The notes: generated from the sequence alone by a model not told the origin. Positions 14,732 through 24,302 are shown, counted from the first letter of the stretch. The stretch: 37,182 bases of DNA from Deltaproteobacteria bacterium (GCA_005879315.1 VBLC01000079.1:1-37182), one strand, 5' to 3'. Program-made: numbers and translations.

Positions 14732-16363
14732 TCAGGCGAATTGCTCGGCGTGGATCTTCACGTCCTTCGTCTCGTGCACGAAGAGCGTGCCGATGACGAA
14801 AGTCATCACCGCGACCACGATGGGATACCAGAGGCCGTAGTAGATGTTGCCCGCCTTCGCCACCATCGCCGTCGCGAGCAAAGGCAGCATGCCGCCGAAC
14901 CAGCCGTTGCCGATGTGGTACGGCAGCGACATCGAGGTGTAGCGGATCTTGGCGGGGAACAGCTCGACGAGAAAAGCCGCGATCGGCCCGTACACCATCG
15001 TCACGTAGATGACCATGATGATGAGCAGGAGCTCCGCCATCACCCAGTTGACTTTGGAGGGATCGGCCTTGGGCGGATATCCGGTCGAGGCCAGCGCCGC
15101 TTTGTATTTGGCCTCATCCCAGCCGCGCAATTCGATGTTCCCGAAGCGGGTGACGACGTCGCTGCCCGGCTCGGCCGGCACGGAGGTGAACGACAATCCC
15201 GCCTTCCCGAGGAAGTCCTTTGCCTTGTCGCAGGCGCTGAGCCGGGACCAGGGGCCGATGAAGATGTGGAAGTTGCAGTCGCTGGCGGCGACGGTGATGG
15301 GCGTCGCCTCTTGGTATCTCTCCAGCCCGGGATTGATGTAATGGGTGAGCCCGCGAAAGAGCGGGAAATACGTGACGGCCGCGATGATGCAGCCGGCCAG
15401 GATGATCTTCTTGCGCCCGATCCGGTCCGAGAGCCTGCCGAAGACGAGGAAGAATGGGGTGCCGATGACGAGCGAGATCCCGATCAGCAGATAGGTCGGA
15501 ATGAAATCGAGCTTGAGATAAATGAGGATGAAGAAGAGCGCGTAGAACTGGCCGGTGTACCAGACGACTCCCTGGCCGGCGGTGGCGCCGAGCAGCGCGA
15601 GCAGCACGTATTTGTTGTTGGGGTACTTGAAGAAGCTGTCGCGGATGGGTTGCTTCGAGCGCTTCCCCAAGGTCTTCAGCCGCGAGAAGATGGGCGACTC
15701 CTGCAGCTTCAACCGGATGTAGATGGAGATGGCCAGAAGCGGAATGGAGAACCAGAAGGCAATCCGCCAGCCCCAGCTGGCGAAGGTGGCCGGCTGCATG
15801 TTGGCGCGGCAGAGGAGAATGACCACCAGCGCCATCAGCATGCCGACGGTGGCGGTGGTCTGGATCCAGCTGGTGTTGTAGCCGCGCTTGTTGTCCGGAG
15901 AGTGCTCGGCGACGTAGGTGGCGGCGCCGCCGTACTCGCCCCCCAGCGCCAGGCCCTGGGCAAGGCGCAACGCCACCAGGATGATGGGCGCCGCGTATCC
16001 GATCGACTTGAACGTGGGCAAGAAGCCGACCAGCACGGTGGAGGTTCCCATCACCACGATGGTGACGAGGAAGGTGTATTTGCGGCCCACCAGATCGCCG
16101 ATGCGGCCGAAGATGAGCGCGCCGAACGGCCGCACCAGAAAACCCGCCGCATAAGTGGCGAAGGCGGCGAGCAGCGCCGCGGTCTGGTTGCCGGGCGGGA
16201 AGAAGAGGCCTGCGAAGAAGGGCGCGAGAATGGCGTAAAGGTAGAAGTCGTACCATTCGAAGACGGTGCCGACCGACGACGCGATGATGACTCGGCGCTC
16301 TTCGGCGGCGTCGATCATTCGATCGCCCGCGAGAATCCCGGGAGCTCGGATCGCTTCGCTCAT
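14732..16363 (-). CDS. MFS transporter, metabolite:H+ symporter (MHS) family
   Basis: Inner-membrane carrier of 543 residues. The MHS signature FEWYDFYLYA is at residues 35-44, and the loop motif GRIGDLVGRKYTF and a GGEYGGAATYVAEHSP segment follow, as in ProP, KgtP and ShiA-like symporters. A second loop motif, GRLSDRIGRKK, starts the C-terminal half. A hydrophilic stretch of about 100 residues (roughly 345-450, with two Cys and many charged residues) interrupts the C-terminal half, explaining a length greater than the usual 430-500. ATG 16363 has AGGTGA six bases upstream. It converges with aguA. The substrate, probably an organic acid or zwitterion, cannot be read from sequence. Confidence 0.88.
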   Translation of the reverse strand: MSEAIRAPGILAGDRMIDAAEERRVIIASSVGTVFEWYDFYLYAILAPFFAGLFFPPGNQTAALLAAFATYAAGFLVRPFGALIFGRIGDLVGRKYTFLVTIVVMGTSTVLVGFLPTFKSIGYAAPIILVALRLAQGLALGGEYGGAATYVAEHSPDNKRGYNTSWIQTTATVGMLMALVVILLCRANMQPATFASWGWRIAFWFSIPLLAISIYIRLKLQESPIFSRLKTLGKRSKQPIRDSFFKYPNNKYVLLALLGATAGQGVVWYTGQFYALFFILIYLKLDFIPTYLLIGISLVIGTPFFLVFGRLSDRIGRKKIILAGCIIAAVTYFPLFRGLTHYINPGLERYQEATPITVAASDCNFHIFIGPWSRLSACDKAKDFLGKAGLSFTSVPAEPGSDVVTRFGNIELRGWDEAKYKAALASTGYPPKADPSKVNWVMAELLLIIMVIYVTMVYGPIAAFLVELFPAKIRYTSMSLPYHIGNGWFGGMLPLLATAMVAKAGNIYYGLWYPIVVAVMTFVIGTLFVHETKDVKIHAEQFA

Positions 16364-16583
16364 GCAATCACCTATGGGCCTGCAGGGCAGGGGGGAGGGA
16401 ACGGCGAACGCTCCTCTAGCACGGATTTAGCCGGAAGTTCGATATAAGCCTCAAGTCATATGCCTTGGACAATGTATCTTTTCGGTAAGTGACGGTTTTT
16501 GCAGAAGTCAATGATGAGACCTGCGTCTTGACAACCGCATCCGCCCCGGAGCAGGCTCTGCGCGAAAAAAAACCGGAGGCTCC
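16364..16583. other. Divergent regulatory region between the MHS transporter and formate dehydrogenase
   Basis: About 220 bases, noticeably more AT-rich than the flanks between 16420 and 16540. The fdnG ribosome-binding site GGAGG is at 16575-16579, five bases from its start. TTGACA at 16528-16533 looks like a -35 element, but no -10 of acceptable quality follows. A weak sigma-54-like arrangement around 16489-16502 lacks the invariant GG. No FNR-type palindrome is evident. Confidence 0.4.
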
Positions 16584-19500
16584 ATGAAGCGCCGAGCGTT
16601 CCTCAAGGGGTCGGCAGCGGCAGTCGGTGGAGCGGCGGCTCTCGGCTTCGATCTGCGCAGCGCGAGAGCGGAGTTGCGCGAGCTGAAGATCTCGCGCACG
16701 AGCGAGACGAGAAGCACCTGTCCCTATTGCTCGGTCTCCTGCGGGGTGATCATCCATACCCTCGGCGATCGGGCGAAGAACGTCACGGCAGCGGTGGTGC
16801 ACGTGGAGGGCGATCCCGACCATCCCATCAACCGCGGCACGCTCTGCCCCAAAGGAGCGGCGCTCAAGGACGACATCAACAACCCCAACCGGATCAAGCG
16901 GCCGCTCGTGCGCAAGCCCGGGTCCGACAAGTGGGAAGAGGCCAGCTGGGAAGAGGCGATTCCGCGCATCGCGCGATTGATCAAGGACACGCGCGACCGC
17001 ACCTTCGTCGCCAAGAACGCGGTCGGCCAGACCGTCAATCGCTGCCCGGGCCTGGCCTGGATCGGCGGCTGCACCGATACCAACGAGTTCAATTACCTCC
17101 AGTGGCGGGTGATCACCGCCTTGGGCGTGCCCTATCGCGATTCACAGGCAAGGGTTTGACACGGTCCCACGGTGGCCAGTCTGGCCGCCACCTTCGGCCG
17201 CGGGGCGATGACCAACGGCTGGGTCGACATCAAGAACTCCGACGTGATCTTCGTGATGGGCGGCAATCCGGCCGAGAACCATCCTTGCGGATTCAAGTGG
17301 GCCATCGAGGCGAAGAAGACGCGCAACGCCAAACTCGTCGTCGTCGATCCGCGCTTCACCCGCACAGCTGCGGTGGCCGATTACTACGCGCCGATGCGCG
17401 CCGGCAGCGACATCGCGATCCTGCTCGGGATCATCCGCTACGCCATCGAGACCAAGCGCTTCCACGAGGACTACGTCAAGGTCCACACCAACGCCCCCTA
17501 TGTCATCGACGAGGCCTTCTCCTTCAGCGACGGGCTCTTCTCCGGATGGGACGAGGGCAAGCACGAGTACGACAAGTCGAAGTGGCCCTACCAGCCCGAC
17601 GAGCAGACCAAGGCGTACAAGGTCGACCTGACGCTGCAGCATCCGCGCTGCGTCTTCCAGCTCCTCAAGAAGCACGTCGGCCGCTACACGCCGGAGATGG
17701 TGGAGAAGATCGCCGGCATGCCCAAGGAGAAATTCCTCAAGGTGGCCGAGCTCGTCACCTCCACCGGCAACGCCGAGAAGGCCGGCACCATCCTCTACGC
17801 GCTGGGCTGGACGCAGCACTCGAGCGGCGTGCAGATCATCCGCGCGGCCGCGATGTTGCAGCTCTTGCTCGGCAACGTCGGCCGCCCCGGCGGCGGGGTG
17901 AATGCGCTGCGCGGCCATTCCAACATCCAGGGCGCAACCGACATCGCCGGCAATACCGAAATCCTCCCCGGCTATCTCAAGACGCCCATCGGAGCCTGGC
18001 AGACGGTGGCCGACTACGTCGAGAAGACCACGCCCACCACCTTGAACAAGCAGTCGTGGGCCTCGATGAACTTCTGGCAGAACACCGGGAAGTTCATGGT
18101 CTCCCTGCTCAAGGCGCAGTACGGGAAGAACGCCACCAAGGAGAACGACTTCCTCTACTCGCTCTTCCCCAAGGTCGACGGCAGTTATGCTGGGTATTCG
18201 TGGATGCACTTGTTCGACGACATGTACCGGGGATCGTCGACGAAGCTGGGCAAGCAGGAGCCCGGCCCCGAGGGCTTCCTCACCTTCGGCATGAATCCGG
18301 TCGCCATCGGGCCGAATTCGCCGAAGATGGTGGCGGCGCTCGCCAAGCTGAAATGGATGGTGGTGGTCGAGAACCACGAGACGGAGACGGCCGGCTTCTG
18401 GAAGGCCCCAAAGGACCAATACGGCACGCCCGACGCCGCGCAGATCAAGACCGAAGTGTGGATGCTGCCGGCGGCGACCTTCGCCGAAAAGGACGGCACC
18501 TTCACCAACTCGGCCCGCTGGATGCAGTGGAAGTGGAAGGCGCTCGACCCGCCGGGGCAGGCCAAGGGCGATCCGGAGATCGTCGGCCGCATCTTCCTCG
18601 CCGTGCGCGAGCTCTATCGCAAGGAGGGCGGCGCGGTCCCCGAGCAGATCCTCAACGTCGCCTGGAACTACACCAACCCGATCGCGCCCGATCAGGGCGA
18701 GGTGCTGAAGGAGATCAACGGCAAGGCGCTCGCGGACATCCACGATCCGAAGGATCCGACCAAGCTCATCCGCGCCGCCGGGCAGCAGCTGGAGAACTTC
18801 GGCCAGCTGCAGGACGACGGCACGACCATGTGCGGCAACTGGCTGCACCTCGGCGTCTACACCGAGGCGGGGAACAACACCCAGCGGCGCAACAACGCCG
18901 ACCCGAGCGGTCTGGGCATGTTCCACAACTGGGCCTTCTCCTGGCCCGCCAACCGCCGCATCATGTACAACCGCGCCTCGGCCGACGCGCAGGGCAAGCC
19001 GTGGGATCCGTCGCGGCCGGGCATCTCGTGGAACGGCGAGAAGTGGGTCGGCGACGTCCCCGACATCAAGCCCGACTCACCGCCGGGCCAGTTCGGCGCC
19101 TTCATCATGCTGCCCGAGGGAGTCGGTCGGCTCTGGTCGCCGGTGCTGAATGACGGGCCCTTCCCCGAGCATTACGAAGCCGTCGAGGCCGCCACCGACA
19201 ATCTATTGCACCCGAAAGTAACCTCCAATCCGGTGAGCAAGCGCTTCTCCAGCGACAAGGACAAATACGCCGATAGGAAGGACTATCCCGTCATTTGTAC
19301 GACCTATCGATTGACCGAGCACTTCCACTACTGGACGCAGCACCAGCACAACGGCCGTCTCAACGTCACCCAGCCCGGATTCTTCTTCGAGATGCCGGAG
19401 GCGATGGCGCGGCAGATGGGCGTGGAGAACGGCCAGCACATCCGCGTCAGCTCGCCGCGCGGCTCGATCACAGGTCCGGCCATCGTCACCAAACGGCTCC

Positions 19501-19679
19501 TCCCGCTCACCCTCGCCGGAGAGCAGCGGTGGCAGATCGGCATGCCCATCCACTGGGGGTATGCCGGCGATCCGGCCCACACCGGTCCGCTCGCCAACCT
19601 GCTCACGCCCAGCGCGATGGACCCCAACACCTGGACGCCCGAGTTCAAGGTCTTCCTCGTCAAAGTGGAGAAGGCATAG
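16584..19679 (+). CDS. fdnG: Formate dehydrogenase-N/O type catalytic subunit, selenoprotein
   Basis: Molybdopterin (or tungstopterin) selenoenzyme of 1031 residues oxidising formate to CO2 on the outer face of the inner membrane. An in-frame TGA at 17157-17159 is selenocysteine 192: flanking residues are SQARV before and HGPTVASLA after, exactly as in E. coli FdnG, and reading continues to 19679. The N-terminus has a Tat signal (RRAFLKG), so it is exported folded. A 4Fe-4S motif CPYCSVSCG leads the catalytic fold, and the NPAENHP segment and C-terminal cofactor-binding domain are intact. The start has GGAGG five bases upstream. It heads the fdnG-fdnH-fdnI-fdhE operon. The cell must have SelA, SelB, SelC and SelD elsewhere. 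Confidence 0.95.
17157..17192 (+). promoter_or_regulatory. UGA selenocysteine codon with bacterial SECIS hairpin
   Basis: TGA at 17157-17159 is followed by a stem-loop at 17171-17192: GGTGG pairs with CCACC, CC with GG, and the apical loop is AGTCT, containing the GU pair that SelB recognises. The hairpin starts 11 bases after the UGA, the expected distance for a bacterial SECIS. The downstream frame continues as formate dehydrogenase without any shift, which argues against a nonsense mutation. Confidence 0.88.
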
Positions 19680-19681
19680 CC

Positions 19682-20554
19682 ATGGCGACCACCCAGCAGG
19701 GGATGGAGATCCGCCAGTCGTCCGCCTCGCTCCGGGGGACGGCGACCGGCGCGCGCAAGCTGCCCGTCGTCGCCAAGTACATCGACACGACCATCTGCAT
19801 CGGCTGCAAGGCCTGCGAGGTGGCCTGCGCCGAATGGAACGACCTGCCGCCGGTGCAGACCGAGCAGCGCGGCTCGTACCAGACGATGCCCACGCTGCAC
19901 GCGCAGTATTGGAACCTGATCAAGTTCAACGAGATCGAGATCGGCGATTCGCTGGCCTGGTTGATGCGCAAGGACCAGTGCATGCACTGCGCCGATCCGG
20001 GCTGCCTGCGCGCCTGCCCGGCGCCCGGCGCCATCGTCCAGTACGAGAACGGCATCGTCGATGTGAACCCCGACGCCTGCATCGGCTGCGGTCTGTGCGA
20101 GACGGGCTGTCCGTTCGACGTGCCCCGCTACCACGCGCGCACTGGCAAAATGGCCAAGTGCACGCTCTGCGTCGACCGCGCCAGCGTCGGCCTCGAGCCG
20201 GCCTGCATCAAGGCCTGCCCCACCGGAACGCTTCACTTCGGAAACAAGAACGCGATGCTGGAGATGGCCGAGCACCGCGTCGATCAATTGCACAAGAACG
20301 GCTTCCCCGCGGCGGCGGTCTACGATCCCCCCGGCGTGGGCGGCACCTCGGTCGTCACCATCCTCGCCTACGGCGATCATCCCGAGTGGTATGGCCTGCC
20401 CAAGGATCCCTCGGTGCCCGCCAGCGTGAGGTTCTGGAAGCGCGTGCTCAAGCCGGTGGGGCTCATCGCCATGGCCGGAGCGGTGGTGGCCGCCGTCGGG
20501 CACTATCTCACCGTCGGTCCGAAGGAGCCGAAGGACCAGGAGCGGCCGTCATGA
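19682..20554 (+). CDS. fdnH: Formate dehydrogenase iron-sulfur (beta) subunit
   Basis: Electron-transfer subunit of 290 residues carrying four 4Fe-4S clusters. Cysteine sets are C39-42-45-49 (CIGCKACEVAC), CMHCADPGCLRACP, CIGCGLCETGCP and CTLCVDRASVGLEPACIKAC, the pattern of FdnH/FdoH. A single hydrophobic helix near the C-terminus (VGLIAMAGAVVAAVG) anchors it in the membrane beside the cytochrome subunit. The start is ATG 19682, two bases after the fdnG stop, with GGAGAAGG upstream. A longer open frame from 19295 lies inside fdnG and is rejected. Its stop overlaps the fdnI start in ATGA. Confidence 0.95.
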   Translation: MATTQQGMEIRQSSASLRGTATGARKLPVVAKYIDTTICIGCKACEVACAEWNDLPPVQTEQRGSYQTMPTLHAQYWNLIKFNEIEIGDSLAWLMRKDQCMHCADPGCLRACPAPGAIVQYENGIVDVNPDACIGCGLCETGCPFDVPRYHARTGKMAKCTLCVDRASVGLEPACIKACPTGTLHFGNKNAMLEMAEHRVDQLHKNGFPAAAVYDPPGVGGTSVVTILAYGDHPEWYGLPKDPSVPASVRFWKRVLKPVGLIAMAGAVVAAVGHYLTVGPKEPKDQERPS

Positions 20555-21234
20555 CCGACTTTGCTGCGGGCGCAGCGCCACCGCGCACGGCGCCGCAGGA
20601 GAACACCGTCTGGAACGGCAAGCTGGTGCGCCACAGCGCGGCAAGCCGTGTGATTCACTGGACCGTCGCGCTCTTCTTCTTCCTCGCGCTCTTCACCGGC
20701 ATGCCCATCTGGTCGCCCATCTTCAGCTGGATGGGAAATCTCATGGGCGGCCTGCACGTCTGCCGCTGGCTGCATCCCTGGGTCGCCTGCGCCTTCTTCG
20801 TCGCCACCATCGTGATGTGGACGCACTGGCACGCCGACATGAAGATGACCGAGGCGGACCGCGGCTGGTTCGGCCCCAAGCTGATCGAGTACTTGAAGTT
20901 CTCCGGCGAGGATCCCAACGTCGGAAAATACAACGGGGGGCAGAAGCTCTTCTTCTGGTTTGCCTTGCTCGACGCGATCTTGCTCCTCTTGACGGGCATC
21001 GTGCTCTGGTTCTCCACCAGCTTCGGCGCGGGGCTGCGCGAGGCGTCCATCCTCCTGCACGACGTGGCGTTCATCCTCTTCGGCGTCGCGATCGTCGCGC
21101 ACATCTATCTGGGCACGGCGGCGGAGCCGGGAACGTTCACGGCGATGTCCCGCGGCACCGTCTCCAAGGCGTGGGCGAGGCTGCACCACGGCAAGTGGTA
21201 CCGCGAGGTGACCGGCGAGGAGAAGCGCCGCTGA
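20551..21234 (+). CDS. fdnI: Formate dehydrogenase cytochrome b556 (gamma) subunit
   Basis: Membrane anchor of 227 residues that binds two b-type haems and passes electrons to quinone. Four transmembrane helices are visible, starting at WTVALFFFLALFTGMPIW and WVACAFFVATIVMW in the first half and FFWFALLDAILLLLTGIVLW and VAFILFGVAIVAHIYLG in the second. Candidate haem-ligand histidines are H36, H69 or H75, and those in LLHDVAF and VAHIYLG. The sequence RHSAASRVIHW at the N-terminus is typical of FdnI/FdoI. The ATG overlaps the fdnH stop, and the stop overlaps the proposed CTG start of fdhE. Confidence 0.94.
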   Translation: MTDFAAGAAPPRTAPQENTVWNGKLVRHSAASRVIHWTVALFFFLALFTGMPIWSPIFSWMGNLMGGLHVCRWLHPWVACAFFVATIVMWTHWHADMKMTEADRGWFGPKLIEYLKFSGEDPNVGKYNGGQKLFFWFALLDAILLLLTGIVLWFSTSFGAGLREASILLHDVAFILFGVAIVAHIYLGTAAEPGTFTAMSRGTVSKAWARLHHGKWYREVTGEEKRR

Positions 21235-21992
21235 CGGCAGAGCAACTCGAGCAACTGGCGGAGCGAGCGGCGGAGCTTTCCGCGCATTCGGAAAGCGCGG
21301 GAGAAGTGTTGCGCTTCGCCGCGGGGCTCTATCGCGAGCAAGCCGCGGCGGCGGCGCTGCTCGAGGAGACGCCGCTCTCGGGAAACCTGCAGCGCGACGG
21401 AGAGCGCGTCGCGGAGTCGGCCGTTCCCTTGCTCGGCTGGATCGCCTCGAACGCTCCGTCGCCGTTGGCGGAGGAAGCGGCGGCGCGCGCGGCGCAGGAT
21501 CCCCTCCTTCCTTTGCGGGCCTACTGGAGCGGCACCGCCGAGGACGACTATCTCTCGCGCGCGGTCCTGCGGCCTTACGTGCAGGTGCTGGCGGCGGCCG
21601 GCGCGCGGCCAGATCGCGCGCGCGCGGAGCGGATGTGTCCCTTCTGCTCGGGCGCGCCTTGGGTGGGTTCTCGCCGTTCGGCGGCCGATGCCGACGGGGC
21701 CGCGCGCTTTCTCCACTGCGCGCTCTGCGGCGGCTCCTGGCAAGTCATGCGCATCATCTGTCCCGCTTGCGGCGAAAGTGATCCCGGCAAGCTGCCCAGT
21801 TTCCAGTCGGAGAAGCACGCTGGAGTTCGCATCGAGGCTTGCGAGACCTGCAAGGCCTACGTGAAGTCGATCGATCTCACGCTCGATGCGCGCCGCGTCC
21901 CCGAGGTCGACGAGCTGCTCTCGCTCGGCATGGACCTGTGGGCGGCGGAGCAGGGGTTCATGCGGATCGAGCCCGGGCTGGCAGGTCTGTGA
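21231..21992 (+). CDS. fdhE: Formate dehydrogenase accessory protein FdhE, probable CTG start
   Basis: Rubredoxin-like maturation protein of 253 residues required for active formate dehydrogenase. Four CxxC pairs bind iron: C136/C139 (CPFCSGAP), C163/C166 (CALCGG), C177/C180 (CPACGES) and C204/C207 (CETCKAY). No ATG or TTG opens the frame near the expected N-terminus. CTG 21231 overlaps the fdnI stop in CTGA and has a strong GAGGAG at 21217-21222, eight bases upstream, so CTG is the best start. GTG 21195 is possible but would put a 40-base overlap on fdnI. Its end overlaps the convergent homoserine dehydrogenase gene by 35 bases. Confidence 0.9.
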   Translation: MTAEQLEQLAERAAELSAHSESAGEVLRFAAGLYREQAAAAALLEETPLSGNLQRDGERVAESAVPLLGWIASNAPSPLAEEAAARAAQDPLLPLRAYWSGTAEDDYLSRAVLRPYVQVLAAAGARPDRARAERMCPFCSGAPWVGSRRSAADADGAARFLHCALCGGSWQVMRIICPACGESDPGKLPSFQSEKHAGVRIEACETCKAYVKSIDLTLDARRVPEVDELLSLGMDLWAAEQGFMRIEPGLAGL

Positions 21993-23124
21993 GGTCGTAG
22001 AGATCGGCCAGCACGGCTTCGGCAGTCGGCCAGCGGCCGGCGCCCTTCGCGCAGAGCAGGAGAGGATGGGCGCCGCGCCGCTCGACGAAGAGACGGTTCT
22101 CGGCGCCGGCGGTGGTCGCGAGCGGGTGATCGAGCGGCAAGAGCTGCGGCGAGACCTCCGCTTCGTCTCCGCGGCAGGAGGCGACCAGCCGCACCGCCTT
22201 GCCCTGCTCGCGGGCCGCGCGGATTCGAGAGGGCGCGAGCCGCGAGATTCCCTCGCAGCGCACTCGCAAGGGATCGCGACCGAAGGCAGCGCGCGCCAGG
22301 AGGGTGAGCTTCTGCGCGGCGTCGGTGCCGTCGAGATCGAGGCGCGGATCGGCTTCGGCATATCCCGCTCGCTGCGCCGCCACGACCGCCTGCCGCGGCG
22401 TCAGACCGCGAGCGATGCCGTCGAGCACGAAGTTGCTCGTGGCGTTGAGCACGCCGCTGAAGGAATGGACCGCCCCGCGCTCGCGCCGCAGCGTTTCCAG
22501 CGCCGGCAGCGCCCCGCCCACGCTGGCCGAGTAGAGGAGCTGCACGCCGCGCTTTCTCGCCAGCTTCTCCAGCTCCGGAGCGCGCGGCGCCATCACCGCC
22601 TTGTTGGCGGTGACCACGTGCCGGCCCAGCTCCAGCGACCAGTGGATGACGCGAGCGGCGCGGACGGTCCCTCCGATCAGCTCGACCACCACGTCGGCAG
22701 GCTTGCGCAAGACGCGCCAGCAGCGGTCGTGCAGGAGGCGCGCGGGGGCGCCGGCCCGCTCGGCCTTGCGCACGTCGCGTACGGCGATGCCGACGACGGT
22801 GAAGCGCTCCGGCAACTGGGCGACGCGCCGGTAGAGGCCGGTGCCGACGGTGCCATGGCCGAGCAGCGCGACGCGCAGCGGCTCGCCGCGCGGCGCATCG
22901 TTGCACAACTCGCAGCGGCTCACCTCCTCTTCGACGATCGAGATGCAGTCCAGCTCGGGCGGTAAGCCAAGGCGAGCCTTGAGGCCCACTTCTTCGAGCG
23001 CGGCGCGCAGATCTTCCCCGCGGCTGCAGACGGCGACCACCCGCTCGCCGCTGCGGAAGACGCGATAGATCCGGTGCACCGCGCGCGCGAGCGGATGTCC
23101 GGCACAGAAGCGGAGCTCGGTCAC
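21958..23124 (-). CDS. hom: Homoserine dehydrogenase with an extra N-terminal domain
   Basis: NAD(P)-dependent enzyme of 388 residues reducing aspartate semialdehyde to homoserine. The Rossmann motif LRVALLGHGTVGTG begins at residue 83. K175 in VTANKAVM, GVLNATSNFVL at 224-234, and AGYAEADPRLDLDGTDAAQK at 253-272 carry the catalytic Lys/Asp and substrate residues. The regulatory ACT domain is missing. About 80 residues precede the Rossmann fold and contain five cysteines (including CELC at 71-74); I do not recognise this part. The start GTG 23124 is supported by a GTGA overlap with the upstream gene, so the extension is probably translated. With the neighbour it serves methionine and threonine synthesis. 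Confidence 0.85.
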   Translation of the reverse strand: MTELRFCAGHPLARAVHRIYRVFRSGERVVAVCSRGEDLRAALEEVGLKARLGLPPELDCISIVEEEVSRCELCNDAPRGEPLRVALLGHGTVGTGLYRRVAQLPERFTVVGIAVRDVRKAERAGAPARLLHDRCWRVLRKPADVVVELIGGTVRAARVIHWSLELGRHVVTANKAVMAPRAPELEKLARKRGVQLLYSASVGGALPALETLRRERGAVHSFSGVLNATSNFVLDGIARGLTPRQAVVAAQRAGYAEADPRLDLDGTDAAQKLTLLARAAFGRDPLRVRCEGISRLAPSRIRAAREQGKAVRLVASCRGDEAEVSPQLLPLDHPLATTAGAENRLFVERRGAHPLLLCAKGAGRWPTAEAVLADLYDLTDLPARARSA

Positions 23125-24302
23125 GCGGCCTCCAGCGCCTGCGCCAGATCCGCGATGATGTCCTCCGCATCCTCCAGCCCCACCGAGAGGCGCACCAGGT
23201 CGTCGGTGATGCCGACCTCCTCGCGCTGCTCGCGGGTCAGCTCGAAGTAGGACATCAGGGCCGGCTGCTCGATGAGCGTCTCCACCGCGCCCAGCGAAGG
23301 CGCCAGCGTCGCGAGCTTGCAGGCATCGACCAGCCGCGAGGCGTCTCCGCGCACGCGGAAGCTCACCACCCCGCCGAAGCCGCTCATCTGCTTCGCCGCC
23401 AGGAGGTGGTCGGGATGGCTGGGCAAGCCGGGATGGAAGACCTGCTGCACGCGCGGGTGAGCCTCGAGCCAGCGCGCGATCTGCAGCGCGCTCTCGTTCT
23501 GCCGCGCGATGCGCAGGGGCAAGGTCTTCAAGCCGCGCAAGAGGAGAAAGGCGCTCTGCGGATCGAGCACGCCGCCGAGCACGCCGCGCAGATCGCGGAT
23601 GGCTGCGACCAGCGGCGCGCGGCCGCTCACCGAGCCGGCCAGCAGATCATTGTGGCCGCCGAGATACTTGGTGCAGGAGTGGACCACCAGATCGGCGCCT
23701 TGCTCCAGCGGCCGCTGGTTGATCGGCGTCGCGAAGGTCGCGTCGATGATCAGATTCGCGCCCGGGCAAGCGTCGCGCGCTTTCGCCAGAAGGGCGATGT
23801 CCGCCACGCGCAGATACGGGTTCGTCGGCGACTCCGAGAGGATGACGCGCGTGCGGCCCGGACGAAGTGCCGCGAGTAGCGCGCGCTCGTCGTTGGGCGC
23901 CACCAGCGTGTGCTCGACGCCGAGCCGCGCCAGCACGATGCGCACGAACTGGCGCGTCCGCCGGTAGCTGTCGCTGGTGACGACGAGATGGTCGCCTGCC
24001 TTGAGCAGCTCGAAGAGCGCGGTCGTGACCGCGGCCATCCCGCTGGAAAAGAGGGCGCTCTCGGCGGCGCCCTCGAGCGCGGAGAGCTTCTCTTCCGCGG
24101 CGCGCACGGTGGGATTGCCGTAGCGGCCGTACTCCTCGCGATCGATCTCGCCGTTGAAGTAGCGGATGATCTCGGCACTGTCGTCGAAGGCGTACGTCGC
24201 GCTGTGCACCACCGGCGTGGTGACCGATGCAAAGGCCTTGCGCCTCGGCTCGGCGCCGCGCACTGCCAGCGTTCCCCAGTTTCTCGAGCGGACATCGGCC
24301 AC
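23121..24302 (-). CDS. metB: Cys/Met metabolism PLP enzyme, probable cystathionine gamma-synthase
   Basis: PLP-dependent enzyme of 393 residues. Landmarks are YGRYGNPT at 58-65, SSGMAAVTT near 86-94, the aspartate of DATFATPINQ at about 187, and the PLP lysine K212 in HSCTKYLGGHNDLLAG. The family includes MetB, MetZ, MetC and MetY. The position directly before homoserine dehydrogenase in an overlapping operon favours a role in making homocysteine from activated homoserine. SYRRTRQF at 112-119, where MetB usually has a YGGT motif, makes the exact reaction uncertain. The start is GTG 24302, with GGAGAGG nine bases upstream. A palindrome lies about 100 bases upstream. Confidence 0.82.
   Translation of the reverse strand: MADVRSRNWGTLAVRGAEPRRKAFASVTTPVVHSATYAFDDSAEIIRYFNGEIDREEYGRYGNPTVRAAEEKLSALEGAAESALFSSGMAAVTTALFELLKAGDHLVVTSDSYRRTRQFVRIVLARLGVEHTLVAPNDERALLAALRPGRTRVILSESPTNPYLRVADIALLAKARDACPGANLIIDATFATPINQRPLEQGADLVVHSCTKYLGGHNDLLAGSVSGRAPLVAAIRDLRGVLGGVLDPQSAFLLLRGLKTLPLRIARQNESALQIARWLEAHPRVQQVFHPGLPSHPDHLLAAKQMSGFGGVVSFRVRGDASRLVDACKLATLAPSLGAVETLIEQPALMSYFELTREQREEVGITDDLVRLSVGLEDAEDIIADLAQALEAA

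Noticed and set aside
16489-16502. Sigma-54 promoter before fdnG
   Set aside because: The -24 element has GT instead of the invariant GG, and the rest of the consensus is poor.
16528-16560. Sigma-70 promoter with TTGACA before fdnG
   Set aside because: The -35 is perfect, but no -10-like hexamer exists 16-18 bases downstream.
17142-17180. Frameshift or nonsense mutation in formate dehydrogenase
   Set aside because: The TGA is flanked by the exact conserved Sec context, and a SECIS hairpin follows, so it is a normal selenocysteine codon.
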